Origin: Bacteroidota bacterium
Lineage (GTDB): Bacteria; Bacteroidota; Bacteroidia; Flavobacteriales; Flavobacteriaceae
Direction of reading: 5' to 3'
DNA length: 64,000 bases
Assembly (NCBI GenBank): GCA_027592025.1
Contig: JAQCIQ010000001.1
Location: forward strand, 1-64,000
The number at the start of each line of letters is the position of its first letter. Positions within the stretch are counted from its first letter, which is position 1. The position numbers and the translations under genes were made by a program. The notes under the pieces were generated by a model, which ran no database searches, was not told where the DNA came from, and was given only the letters and a program-made list of their open reading frames with translations. Positions 46,726 to 54,571 of the stretch are shown here, piece by piece.

Positions 46726-46860
46726 ATGGCAAAACTTTACTCTAATTCTTCTACTCAAAACAAATTTCAATTAGAATCCACCGCGTTTTTATTGGCATAC
46801 GCTCAATCATTGCACGTTATTAGTACAGGTAATTTGTACTTTGAGTGCAATTTAAACTAA
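46726..46860 (+). CDS. Small 44-residue protein downstream of the ECF sigma gene
   Basis: The ATG at 46726 opens a frame of 44 codons with stop TAA at 46858-46860. The product begins MAKLYSNSSTQ, has a hydrophobic/aromatic middle (STAFLLAYAQSLHVI) and ends GNLYFECNLN. It fills almost the whole gap between the sigma gene and nth, and its stop overlaps the convergent nth stop by four bases, which suggests real coding. It is too short to be a membrane protein and no family is recognised. Position suggests co-expression with the sigma factor, for example as a small regulator, but nothing shows this directly. Confidence 0.55.
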   Translation: MAKLYSNSSTQNKFQLESTAFLLAYAQSLHVISTGNLYFECNLN

Positions 46861-47516
46861 CGCTTTATTTTCTGTTGATATTGTTGAATGACACTGGCTC
46901 GTCCAATGGTTTTGGTAATGATGTCTTTGTTCAAATCCCAGCCTCGAGCTGGCGAATATTCCCTTCCATACCAGATGATTTGAAGGTGTAGGCTGTTCCA
47001 AAGTTCTTTAGGGAACAGTCTTTTGGCATCCTTTTCGGATTGCACTACGTTTTTTCCATTGCTAAAACCCCAACGGTAAAGTAGCCTATGGATGTGAGTG
47101 TCTACGGGAAAAGCGGGAACTCCAAAGGCTTGAGACATGACCACACTGGCTGTTTTGTGACCGACAGCTGGTAACTCCTCAAGTGCCTCAAAACTCTGTG
47201 GCACCCTGCCTTGATGTTTGTCAATCAAAATATGTGACAATCCATGAATGCCTTTGCTTTTCATTGGAGACAGCCCAACTGGTCTGATGATTTCCCTTAT
47301 TTCTTCAACACTCATTTTTATCATATCATAAGGATTATCAGCCTTGGCAAACAGCAATGGAGTAATTGAATTGACTCTAACGTCGGTGCTTTGCGCGGAC
47401 AACAAAACTGCGATGAGTAGGGTGTAGGGATCCTTGTGGTCTAATGGGATGGGAATTTCGGGATATAATCGGTTAAGCGTTTCAATGGCAAAATCTACTT
47501 TTTCTTGTTTGGTCAT
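46857..47516 (-). CDS. nth: Endonuclease III lacking the Fe-S cluster loop
   Basis: A 219-residue HhH-GPD DNA glycosylase that removes oxidised pyrimidines. The catalytic Lys121 lies in the hairpin LPAVGHKTASVV and the catalytic Asp139 in FPVDTHIHR; LLSAQSTDVRVN (38-49) is also typical. The C-terminal region reads WYGREYSPARGW and then continues without any cysteine. The C-x6-C-x2-C-x5-C motif that holds the 4Fe-4S cluster in E. coli Nth is therefore missing. The enzyme core looks intact, so activity is likely without a cluster. It is divergent from bcp. Confidence 0.92.
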   Translation of the reverse strand: MTKQEKVDFAIETLNRLYPEIPIPLDHKDPYTLLIAVLLSAQSTDVRVNSITPLLFAKADNPYDMIKMSVEEIREIIRPVGLSPMKSKGIHGLSHILIDKHQGRVPQSFEALEELPAVGHKTASVVMSQAFGVPAFPVDTHIHRLLYRWGFSNGKNVVQSEKDAKRLFPKELWNSLHLQIIWYGREYSPARGWDLNKDIITKTIGRASVIQQYQQKIKR

Positions 47517-47532
47517 GAATGCTTAGTTTTAC

Positions 47533-47540
47533 CAAAAATA
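47533..47540 (-). promoter_or_regulatory. -7 promoter box of nth
   Basis: On the minus strand this reads TATTTTTG, an exact TAnnTTTG match, 16 bases before the nth start codon, within the 33-base divergent region shared with bcp. Confidence 0.5.
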
Positions 47541-47549
47541 AGCAAAGTC

Positions 47550-48005
47550 ATGAATATGTTGCAGGTCGGCAATCCATTGCCAGAAATATCAGTAAACGAC
47601 GAGTCAGGAAAATCTGTCAATTTGGCTGATTTTATTGGTCGAAAACTAGTCGTATTTTTCTATCCAAAAGCCAATACCCCAGGATGCACGGCTGAGGCTT
47701 GTGATCTTCGAGATCACTACAAAGAGCTTCAAGACGCTGGCTATCAAATACTGGGTGTGAGTGCAGATACTGAAAAAGCCCAAGCCAGCTTTAAGAATAA
47801 ATTCAACTTTCCATATCCCTTGCTAGCCGATGTTGATAAGCAGCTCATTAACGCCTTTGGCGTTTGGGGAGAAAAGAAATTCATGGGTAAAACTTATGAC
47901 GGCATACATCGCACCACTTTCGTATTTGATGAAAAGGGGAAAGTAGAACGCGTGATCACTCAAGTCAAAACCAAAGAACACGCTACCCAAATTTTGGAAG
48001 GCTAA
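47550..48005 (+). CDS. bcp: Thioredoxin-dependent thiol peroxidase (Bcp/PrxQ)
   Basis: A 151-residue peroxiredoxin that reduces H2O2 and organic peroxides. The peroxidatic Cys46 in KANTPGCTAEACDLRD and resolving Cys51 five residues later are the atypical 2-Cys PrxQ pattern. The rest (GVSADTEKAQASFKNKFNFPYPLLAD, HRTTFVFDEKG) is standard. The frame is open to 47505, but the ATG at 47550 gives the normal N-terminus and avoids overlap with nth. It probably shares a divergent promoter region with nth. Confidence 0.93.
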   Translation: MNMLQVGNPLPEISVNDESGKSVNLADFIGRKLVVFFYPKANTPGCTAEACDLRDHYKELQDAGYQILGVSADTEKAQASFKNKFNFPYPLLADVDKQLINAFGVWGEKKFMGKTYDGIHRTTFVFDEKGKVERVITQVKTKEHATQILEG

Positions 48006-49454
48006 CTAAACCGAGGCTGGCTCCACCGAGGCCCAACCGAACAGTTTGCGCAATTTAATCAGTTCTGCAATACCTTCCGGAACTTGTTCCTCCCAACCTT
48101 CTTCGTTGTTGTTGATTTTATGGAGAACATCTCTTGAAAAGATACCCAAGAGGGCTGGATCGTAAGTTTTGATGTCCACAACACGGCCATTCTCTTTAAA
48201 GAACTTGTAAAGTTCTTTCATTCGAGGGTGAACTTTGAGGTTGTTACTGTCTGTCAGAATATTGTTGTCTTCTAAAAGCGGATACAAATAAACTTTTAGA
48301 TCCTTAAAGAACAACTTACCAAAAGCTTCTAATATGCCTCCCGACAGTTGGCGGTAGTATTTCTCGTCAAAGATTTCGACCAAATTGTTAACACCCATAG
48401 CCAATCCCATGCGTTGTTTGGTGTAGCTGGAGAAATATTCCACCAGGCGGTAGTATTCTTTGAAATTGGAAATGAGCACTTTGTGCCCCAAAGAACATAG
48501 CAAGTCGGCTCGTGATAAAAAATCAGCTTCGTCAATTTCACCTTCCGATTTGAGATTGGAAAGGGTAATTTCAAATATTACTTCTGTAGCCTCTCGATCC
48601 ACTCTATTTTCACTCTCAAACATGTCAAGGGCATTTTTATAAAGATCGATATTCACCTTAGTCACCGGCCTGAAGCTTCCTCTAAGCGCAAGGATGTTCT
48701 TCTTGTAAAGTTGGGCTGCAGGAAGGACATTAATCCCTTCCGGTGAAAACATAACCGCATCGGTCATGCCATTCTTTACCAACTGTAGGCTCATTAATCT
48801 ATTATCGACTTGCTCGAATACTGGCCCAGAAAAATTGACAGTGTCAATTTCTAATTGATCCTTACTGAGGTGGTCGTAGAGATATTTCAACAGACTTTTG
48901 GGAACATTGTATTTGTAAAATGCTCCGTAAATCAAGTTAGTTCCGAGAATACCGAGGGTTTCTTGCTGAAGTCTGGCGTCATTTTCTTTGAAACGACAAT
49001 GTAGAATAATGTCGTTATAGCCTTGCTTTGGATCAATTTGAAAGCGAATTCCAACCCAACCATGACCTTTGTATTGCTTGGCAAAATCAATTGTAGTCAC
49101 TGTATTGGCAAAAGTGAAGAACAATTTGTTGGGATGCTTTTGACGGCTCAAACGCTTTTCGATGAGATCCATTTCATGATCCAACATCTTTTTCAATCGA
49201 TCTTCGGTAACATAGCGTCCGTCTTTTTCTACTCCATAAATGGAGTCGCTAAAGTCTTTGTCATAGGCCGACATCGCCTTTGCAATGGTTCCTGAGGCAC
49301 CGCCAGCTCTAAAAAATTGTCTTACTGTTTCTTGGCCTGCGCCAATTTCGGCAAAGGTGCCGTAAATGTCCGCGTTTAGATTGATTCTCAACGCTTTTTG
49401 TTTAATCGTTGGGGTTAAGTCGATTTCTTTATCGCCTTTGAGAGTAATTTCCAT
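48006..49454 (-). CDS. Conserved 482-residue protein of unknown function
   Basis: A 482-residue soluble protein with no signal peptide and no membrane segment. Recognisable stretches include NLNADIYGTFAEIGAGQETVRQFF near the start, VMFSPEGINVLPAAQLYKKNILALRG in the middle and HKVLISNFKEYYRLVEYFSSYTKQRMGLAMG near residue 340. From memory, relatives carry unrelated labels such as TonB-dependent receptor or nicotinate-nucleotide adenylyltransferase; neither fits, since there is no beta-barrel, plug domain or HxGH motif. The EIGAGQE segment recalls a nucleotide- or SAM-binding loop but is not diagnostic. It is monocistronic with an exact -7 box and is convergent with bcp, one base apart. Confidence 0.8.
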   Translation of the reverse strand: MEITLKGDKEIDLTPTIKQKALRINLNADIYGTFAEIGAGQETVRQFFRAGGASGTIAKAMSAYDKDFSDSIYGVEKDGRYVTEDRLKKMLDHEMDLIEKRLSRQKHPNKLFFTFANTVTTIDFAKQYKGHGWVGIRFQIDPKQGYNDIILHCRFKENDARLQQETLGILGTNLIYGAFYKYNVPKSLLKYLYDHLSKDQLEIDTVNFSGPVFEQVDNRLMSLQLVKNGMTDAVMFSPEGINVLPAAQLYKKNILALRGSFRPVTKVNIDLYKNALDMFESENRVDREATEVIFEITLSNLKSEGEIDEADFLSRADLLCSLGHKVLISNFKEYYRLVEYFSSYTKQRMGLAMGVNNLVEIFDEKYYRQLSGGILEAFGKLFFKDLKVYLYPLLEDNNILTDSNNLKVHPRMKELYKFFKENGRVVDIKTYDPALLGIFSRDVLHKINNNEEGWEEQVPEGIAELIKLRKLFGWASVEPASV

Positions 49455-49475
49455 AACACAGATCAGTTTCTAAGG

Positions 49476-49483
49476 CAAAATTA
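49476..49483 (-). promoter_or_regulatory. -7 promoter box of the 482-residue unknown
   Basis: On the minus strand this reads TAATTTTG, an exact TAnnTTTG match, 21 bases before the start codon at 49454. Confidence 0.5.
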
Positions 49484-49515
49484 TCAATTTATACGTGCAA
49501 TGAGAAATATATACA

Positions 49516-49523
49516 TAGTTTTG
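49516..49523 (+). promoter_or_regulatory. -7 promoter box of the MBL hydrolase gene
   Basis: TAGTTTTG, an exact TAnnTTTG match, 30 bases before the ATG at 49554; the divergent 99-base gap holds both promoters. Confidence 0.5.
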
Positions 49524-49553
49524 TTTGAGTCAATTCATCATTAACATTTTTTC

Positions 49554-50315
49554 ATGCGAATTACTTTTTTAGGTACTGGAACTTCTCAAGGCATACCAGT
49601 AATTGGTAGTCACCATCCTGTTTGCAAGAGCAATGACCCAAAAGACCAGAGATTGCGAGTGTCTATACACCTCGAATGGGAAGGCAGATCTTTTGTGGTT
49701 GATTGCGGTCCTGACTTTCGCCAACAAATGCTAAGAGCCCATATTGAGTCGATAGATGCTTTATTGATAACCCATGAACACGCGGATCACGTGGCAGGAT
49801 TGGACGATATCAGGCCCTATTGCTTTAAACAAGGGCCTTTACCAATATATGCCACCAAAAGGGTAGCAGAAAACCTTGAGTATCGGTTTGCCTATATTTT
49901 CGAAAAGGTAAACAAGTACCCTGGTGCGCCTACTGTTCAAATGAATATTATTGAAAATGAACCATTCTCGGCTTCAGGATTGACCGTAATTCCCTTGGAA
50001 GTTGACCACCGCAAACTGACGGTAATTGGTTTTAGATTTGGAGATTTTGCTTACATCACTGATGCGAAATATATTCCCGAAGCGACAATCTCTAAATTGA
50101 GAGGCGTCAAAACCTTGGTATTGAACGCCCTAAAGCAAGAATCTCATCCTTCACACTTCAACCTGTCCGAAGCTTTGGGTATTATTGATGTTATTAAGCC
50201 AGAAAGAGCCTATCTCACGCATATCAGTCATCACATGGGATTTCATGAGGAAGTACAAGAATCGCTACCAGAAAATGTGTTCTTGGCCTATGACGGGCTT
50301 GTGTTGGATCTATAG
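49554..50315 (+). CDS. MBL-fold metallo-hydrolase (PhnP-like)
   Basis: A 253-residue metallo-beta-lactamase-fold hydrolase. The metal-binding motif THEHADHVAG has His74, His76, Asp78 and His79, preceded by LGTGTSQGIPVIG (6-18) and VVDCGPDFRQQ (48-58). Later ligands appear in VDHRK and THISHHMG. These features match the PhnP/cyclic-phosphate phosphodiesterase group, which hydrolyses phosphodiester bonds in small nucleotides. The exact substrate is unknown. Its stop overlaps the end of the convergent esterase gene by six bases. Confidence 0.9.
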   Translation: MRITFLGTGTSQGIPVIGSHHPVCKSNDPKDQRLRVSIHLEWEGRSFVVDCGPDFRQQMLRAHIESIDALLITHEHADHVAGLDDIRPYCFKQGPLPIYATKRVAENLEYRFAYIFEKVNKYPGAPTVQMNIIENEPFSASGLTVIPLEVDHRKLTVIGFRFGDFAYITDAKYIPEATISKLRGVKTLVLNALKQESHPSHFNLSEALGIIDVIKPERAYLTHISHHMGFHEEVQESLPENVFLAYDGLVLDL

Positions 50316-50963
50316 GTTATTCATCCATCGCATCATATCAGCGAAACTTTCTTGAGAAATAGTGTGACCCATGTCAAATTCGTGGAATTCGAATTTTAAA
50401 TCTGCAACAGTTTTCAATAATGATGCCGACTGTTTAGCCCACTCGACCGGAATAACCATATCACTGGAGCCGTGGGCAGCATAAATATTTAAACCGCTTA
50501 AGGGTTGTTTTTGCCAATTTTCAGGTAAAATGGCTTCGTTGCAATAGCCGCTTAAGGCGATAGTTTGTTTTATTTTTTCAGGATAAGTGAAGGCAACAGC
50601 GTAACTTAGAATGGCACCTTGACTGAACCCCATCAAGGTAACGTTGTTAGCGTCTAGGTTCTTTTGGTCACAAATGTTACTGATGAACTGACTGATTAAG
50701 TCTCTAGATGTTCTTGCTTGATTTTCATCACTAAACCTGCCTTTATCGGCATCAAAATTTATGGCGTACCAAGCGAAACTTTGAGGCCCCAAAGGATAGG
50801 GTGCTTGAAGTGAAATGATGTGATATTGAGGCGGTAAATAATTTACAAAACTGAATAAATCAGCCTCGTTACTCCCATAGCCGTGGAGCAGCAACAGTAA
50901 GGGAGCTGTTGTCGTTGGGGCGGAGGGAGGTCTCTCCATATAATTCAAATCTTGCCAGTTCAT
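50310..50963 (-). CDS. Phospholipase/carboxylesterase-family alpha/beta hydrolase
   Basis: A 217-residue serine hydrolase. The oxyanion segment LLLHGYGSN (24-32), nucleophile elbow GFSQG (Ser114), Asp168 in HGSSDMVIP and His200 in FDMGHTIS form the full triad of the YpfH/acyl-protein-thioesterase-like group. There is no signal peptide, so it acts in the cytoplasm on small esters or thioesters. Its start overlaps the preceding Tic20-like gene by four bases in a minus-strand operon that also contains the dihydroorotase-like gene. Confidence 0.9.
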   Translation of the reverse strand: MNWQDLNYMERPPSAPTTTAPLLLLLHGYGSNEADLFSFVNYLPPQYHIISLQAPYPLGPQSFAWYAINFDADKGRFSDENQARTSRDLISQFISNICDQKNLDANNVTLMGFSQGAILSYAVAFTYPEKIKQTIALSGYCNEAILPENWQKQPLSGLNIYAAHGSSDMVIPVEWAKQSASLLKTVADLKFEFHEFDMGHTISQESFADMMRWMNNL

Positions 50964-51271
50964 AAAATGGAAAGTATTTTTTGAATATAAGGCCCGACTA
51001 GCGGAATGGTTTTAGGTTTACCTTGCCCGGCGCAAATCATGCCGTAAAGAAACATTGACCCAAAAACAAACCAATAGATCAGAGTATATTCCCAACTGTC
51101 AATATTGCTAATAACCTTTCCGAAAGCAAGATAAATCAGCCAAAGCGCAAAAGATTGTCTCAAGTGAACTTTTAAAAATTCTGACTTTTCTTTAGGCATA
51201 AAATAAGCGAAAACAAAGCCAATGATGGTCAAGTAGGCAATTATAGCCCATTGGCGATCATTAGTAGTCAT
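50960..51271 (-). CDS. Small Tic20/DUF4870-like membrane protein
   Basis: A 103-residue integral membrane protein with about three helices (8-24, 40-52, 63-82). The arrangement with a charged FLKVHLRQS segment after helix 1 and a closing GKPKTIPLVGPYIQKI segment resembles the Tic20/DUF4870 family of small four-helix bundle proteins. Function unknown. Its start shares one base with the stop of the dihydroorotase-like gene (TAATG) and its end overlaps the esterase start, so all three are tightly coupled. Confidence 0.75.
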   Translation of the reverse strand: MTTNDRQWAIIAYLTIIGFVFAYFMPKEKSEFLKVHLRQSFALWLIYLAFGKVISNIDSWEYTLIYWFVFGSMFLYGMICAGQGKPKTIPLVGPYIQKILSIL

Positions 51272-52524
51272 TAGATTGTAATGGTGTTGATTCCGTTGGC
51301 GATAACCCCATGAGCTTTGCCTTTAAGGGATTGACCTAAAAAGCAGCTGTTCTTTGATTTAGATATCAAAGATTCCGCCTTGACTTGGTAAGTGGTGCTC
51401 GGGGAAAACAAACACAGATCGGCCTTGGAGCCAATATCAATTGGCTGAGATTCTATCTTAAATATCGATTTACCACGTGTTAGTGCATCAACAGCTTGTA
51501 CGGTACTCATCACGGATTGAAGGGCGCCAAAAGATGTTTCTAGTCCAACAGAACCAAAGGCCGCCTGATCAAAAGTCACCTGTTTTAGTTCCGTATCTAG
51601 AGGATTGTGGTTAGAAGTAACCAAATCAATGGTTCCGTCTTTAACCCCTTTTAATAAGGCTTTTTGATCTGATGAGGTTCTCAGGGGTGGATTGAGCTTA
51701 AAATTAGTGTCGAAGTCCATTAAAGCCTCATCTGTCAATACCAGATTATCAATGGCCACACTACAACTCACTTTTAAACCTTCTGCTTTGGCCTGTTTGA
51801 TCAGGTCAACACTTTCTTTGCATGAAATAGTAGGAATATGGAGCCTTCCGCCAGTGTATTTCAATAATTCAATATCTCTTTGAATTCGACTAATCTCGGA
51901 GGAGGAACTCATTCCTGGCAAGCCCAAGCTGGTACTTACAACGCCTTCGTGCATAACACCAGCCTTAGACAACTTGCTGTCCAATGGAAAACTCATTACC
52001 AAACCATCAAAGTCAGAGGCATATTGAAGGGCTAATTTCAAAAGTTCCGTGTTGGACATGTCAGTTTGATAGTCGTAGAAACCCACGGCACCGTGCAGGT
52101 GCATGTCAAACAGTTCTGCCAACTGGCTTCCTTGGCCTTCTTTTGATACAGTTCCAAGAGGTTTTAGGGTACAGGCTTGATGGAGTCCTTTGGTTTTGAC
52201 AAAGTCAATTTGAGAAGCCGAATTTAAAATCGAGACGGGGTTGGAATTGAGCACTACTGAGGTGAATCCTCCAGCTGCCGCCGATTTGAGTCCGTTTTTG
52301 ATGGTTTCTCTCTCTTCGAAACCTGGTTCTCCAAACGAAACACTGCTGTCAAACCACCCTTGGGAAACATGCAAATCTTTGAATTCAACTAACTGAGCAT
52401 CGGAAGTCTCAATATGGTCTTCGACTTGAATAATTTGGAAATCTTGGAGGAGTATGTCTTTGGTTTGCCTGTGAAAAGGGCTAGAAGCATCGATGATGGT
52501 GGCTGATTTGATCAGTATTTTCAT
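51271..52524 (-). CDS. Dihydroorotase-like protein lacking catalytic metal ligands
   Basis: A 417-residue amidohydrolase-fold protein clearly related to dihydroorotase (GWFDSSVSFGEPGFEERETIKNG aligns with the active-site strand). The canonical D-x-H-V-H-x-R is replaced by D59-S-S-V-S-F-G, so both metal-binding His and the substrate-binding Arg are lost. The catalytic D-x-A-P-H near residue 306 is changed to S-N-H-N-P, and the carboxylated Lys region is not conserved. It is therefore probably inactive as a hydrolase, like the pseudo-dihydroorotase subunits that support aspartate transcarbamoylase in some bacteria. It lies downstream of the BatA protein and is coupled to two small genes. Confidence 0.85.
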   Translation of the reverse strand: MKILIKSATIIDASSPFHRQTKDILLQDFQIIQVEDHIETSDAQLVEFKDLHVSQGWFDSSVSFGEPGFEERETIKNGLKSAAAGGFTSVVLNSNPVSILNSASQIDFVKTKGLHQACTLKPLGTVSKEGQGSQLAELFDMHLHGAVGFYDYQTDMSNTELLKLALQYASDFDGLVMSFPLDSKLSKAGVMHEGVVSTSLGLPGMSSSSEISRIQRDIELLKYTGGRLHIPTISCKESVDLIKQAKAEGLKVSCSVAIDNLVLTDEALMDFDTNFKLNPPLRTSSDQKALLKGVKDGTIDLVTSNHNPLDTELKQVTFDQAAFGSVGLETSFGALQSVMSTVQAVDALTRGKSIFKIESQPIDIGSKADLCLFSPSTTYQVKAESLISKSKNSCFLGQSLKGKAHGVIANGINTITI

Positions 52525-52598
52525 CGTCAGATTTTTTTATTGTTAAAATGTTCAGATTCTAGCATGATGAGTTAAATCGGGATTTATTAACGTTCTTA

Positions 52599-54506
52599 CT
52601 ACTTCACAAATTTCAGAATTAACCATTCAGATCCTATCAAAATCAAGGCAAAAATAAGAAACCATTTCCATAGCCCCCCTTTTTCTTTTTCTTTTTTTAG
52701 GGCATCGAAAGCCGGAGCGATCTCTTTAAAAACAGTAAAATCGGAAAAAACTTCATCGGAGGGAAAGTTCAACTGATTTTCTCTTCGGTCAAAATTAAAG
52801 CTCAAGGATTGCAATTCATCCTTATTCTTTTTCACCAAATAATCCCCAGCCTCTTGGATTTCGTCTTTAAATTCTAATGTAATAGACCGATTGGTTTGTG
52901 TTTGCAACGGAATGTAGCTGTCTTTCCCGTTCTCTACAACAATGGGATGTTCCGAAGATGCTTCGGAGATCACTTCAACCTTGGTATTTTGTCCAATGTT
53001 GCAATATAAAGTGTTTTGTTGGTCCGATCGAAATCCGAAATTGTAGAAAATGGGAACAATCAAAGGAGAGGAAGTGAAATTACTGAAGTCGTTCGAAAGT
53101 GGGCCGGCCAAGCAAAGTAGTTGTGCCGATCCGATGGCGAAAGGCAGGCCCTCGGAGTCGCTCAAAATTCGTCCTAAAACTGGCTTCATTGTCAAGTTAG
53201 ACAAGTAGGTAGGGTATTGAAAGTTCTTTACCTCTGATTCAAAAACTTCATCGAAAATAGGGTGTTCAACATGAACTTTGCTGACGGTCGAGGGACCGCT
53301 GCTATTGGGTGTTTTTGGACTATAAACCGATTGTCCCAAAATGGCGTTATAAGTATCGGCATTTCCTTCAGAACTAGGAATCAATAAAATACGCCCACCA
53401 TCTTTAACAAATTGTTGTAGCCTAGAGACCAAAGTTGAATTGAGGTTGCTGAGTTCATTCAGAATGAGTAAATCTACAAAGTTGAGTGCGGCAAAATCGA
53501 GCTGACCAGGTGTTTGTGATTGAAAAACAAACTCATCTGAGGTAAATATCCTGTCCATATATTTGGACTTGATCTCGGAAATGGACAAAACTTTGGGTTT
53601 GAATAAGGCTTGAATTGAGAAATATAATTTATTGTCAAACAAAAGATTAGAATCGTCAACTGCGACATATCCATTCATTGCCCCAGTGTCTTGGATTGTA
53701 AAGGTGATGTCCTCCCTGCCTTGATTATAGACTGTTTTTGTTTTAAGCTTTCCGTTAATAAAAAGCTCGACAGGTATGGAATTATTGCCATAGCCTTGCT
53801 GTTTTATACGGCATCCTAATTCTATGGAACCAAATGTCCTTTTTTTAAGATACAAGCTGTCAACACTAACCTGCTTTTCAGAATTGGGCTTGATTGTCAC
53901 TAGACTGGTTTTCTGTCCTGCACTTCTCAAAGGTTGAATATCTATGATGTTCTGAAAATCGGAAATAACCACGACATCGGAAGATTTATTCTTGCTTTTC
54001 AATTCTTCCAATTGGAATAAGACTTGATTCAAATCGAAGGATTTATTACTGTATCCTAATTCCAATAAGTCATTGCGAACTGCGGCCACGGTTGTTTCTG
54101 GATACGATTTGTCTAGGGTATATATGGAGACTTGTTGATCTTCTGGCAGGGCAGCAATCAAATCCTGAACAGCAGTTTTCAACATAGCCGTTCCGTCATT
54201 TTGGGCTGACATGCTCAATGAATTATCCAAAAAAATGGTTTGCAGAGCGATAGTGGGTCGGTTGGCTACTTTCCAATTGGGCTGTGCAAATGCCAAAATA
54301 ATGCAACCCAACAAAAGGGTTCTGTTGACCAAAAGAAGCCATTTTTTGATGGATTTACTTCTTCTGGTTTGGGCGTTAATTTTTTCTAAAAACTGAACAT
54401 TTGAGAAGGGTATGCGTTCAAACTTTCTGAATTGAAAAAGGTGCACTATCAGGGGGATTACTAATAGACATAGGGCATACAGAAAATGAGGATATTCAAA
54501 TATCAT
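52599..54506 (-). CDS. BatA-domain membrane protein with vWA-like region
   Basis: A 635-residue protein. The N-terminal BatA domain (about 1-95) has the hallmark start with a hydrophobic helix (FLYALCLLVIPLIVHLFQFRKF), the IPFSNVQFLEKI strand and a second helix (VNRTLLLGCIILAFAQP). A von Willebrand factor A-like region follows with FLDNSLSMSAQ, close to the DxSxS metal site (Asp-x-Ser-x-Ser), near residues 98-106. A long periplasmic part and a C-terminal helix (about 614-632) complete it. Members occur with MoxR-type ATPases and may act in envelope maintenance; none is present here. Confidence 0.88.
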   Translation of the reverse strand: MIFEYPHFLYALCLLVIPLIVHLFQFRKFERIPFSNVQFLEKINAQTRRSKSIKKWLLLVNRTLLLGCIILAFAQPNWKVANRPTIALQTIFLDNSLSMSAQNDGTAMLKTAVQDLIAALPEDQQVSIYTLDKSYPETTVAAVRNDLLELGYSNKSFDLNQVLFQLEELKSKNKSSDVVVISDFQNIIDIQPLRSAGQKTSLVTIKPNSEKQVSVDSLYLKKRTFGSIELGCRIKQQGYGNNSIPVELFINGKLKTKTVYNQGREDITFTIQDTGAMNGYVAVDDSNLLFDNKLYFSIQALFKPKVLSISEIKSKYMDRIFTSDEFVFQSQTPGQLDFAALNFVDLLILNELSNLNSTLVSRLQQFVKDGGRILLIPSSEGNADTYNAILGQSVYSPKTPNSSGPSTVSKVHVEHPIFDEVFESEVKNFQYPTYLSNLTMKPVLGRILSDSEGLPFAIGSAQLLCLAGPLSNDFSNFTSSPLIVPIFYNFGFRSDQQNTLYCNIGQNTKVEVISEASSEHPIVVENGKDSYIPLQTQTNRSITLEFKDEIQEAGDYLVKKNKDELQSLSFNFDRRENQLNFPSDEVFSDFTVFKEIAPAFDALKKEKEKGGLWKWFLIFALILIGSEWLILKFVK

Positions 54507-54571
54507 AGCGTCACAGCGTATGCGAACTTAAGGAAAATTGACCAATTGAACTGCAGGCGAATTGTTGAATA

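Noticed and set aside
48006-49454. Calling the protein a TonB-dependent receptor.
   Set aside because: No signal peptide, plug domain, TonB box or beta-barrel strand pattern can be seen.
51271-52524. Calling the protein an active PyrC dihydroorotase.
   Set aside because: The HxH metal motif, the Arg and the catalytic Asp are all replaced.
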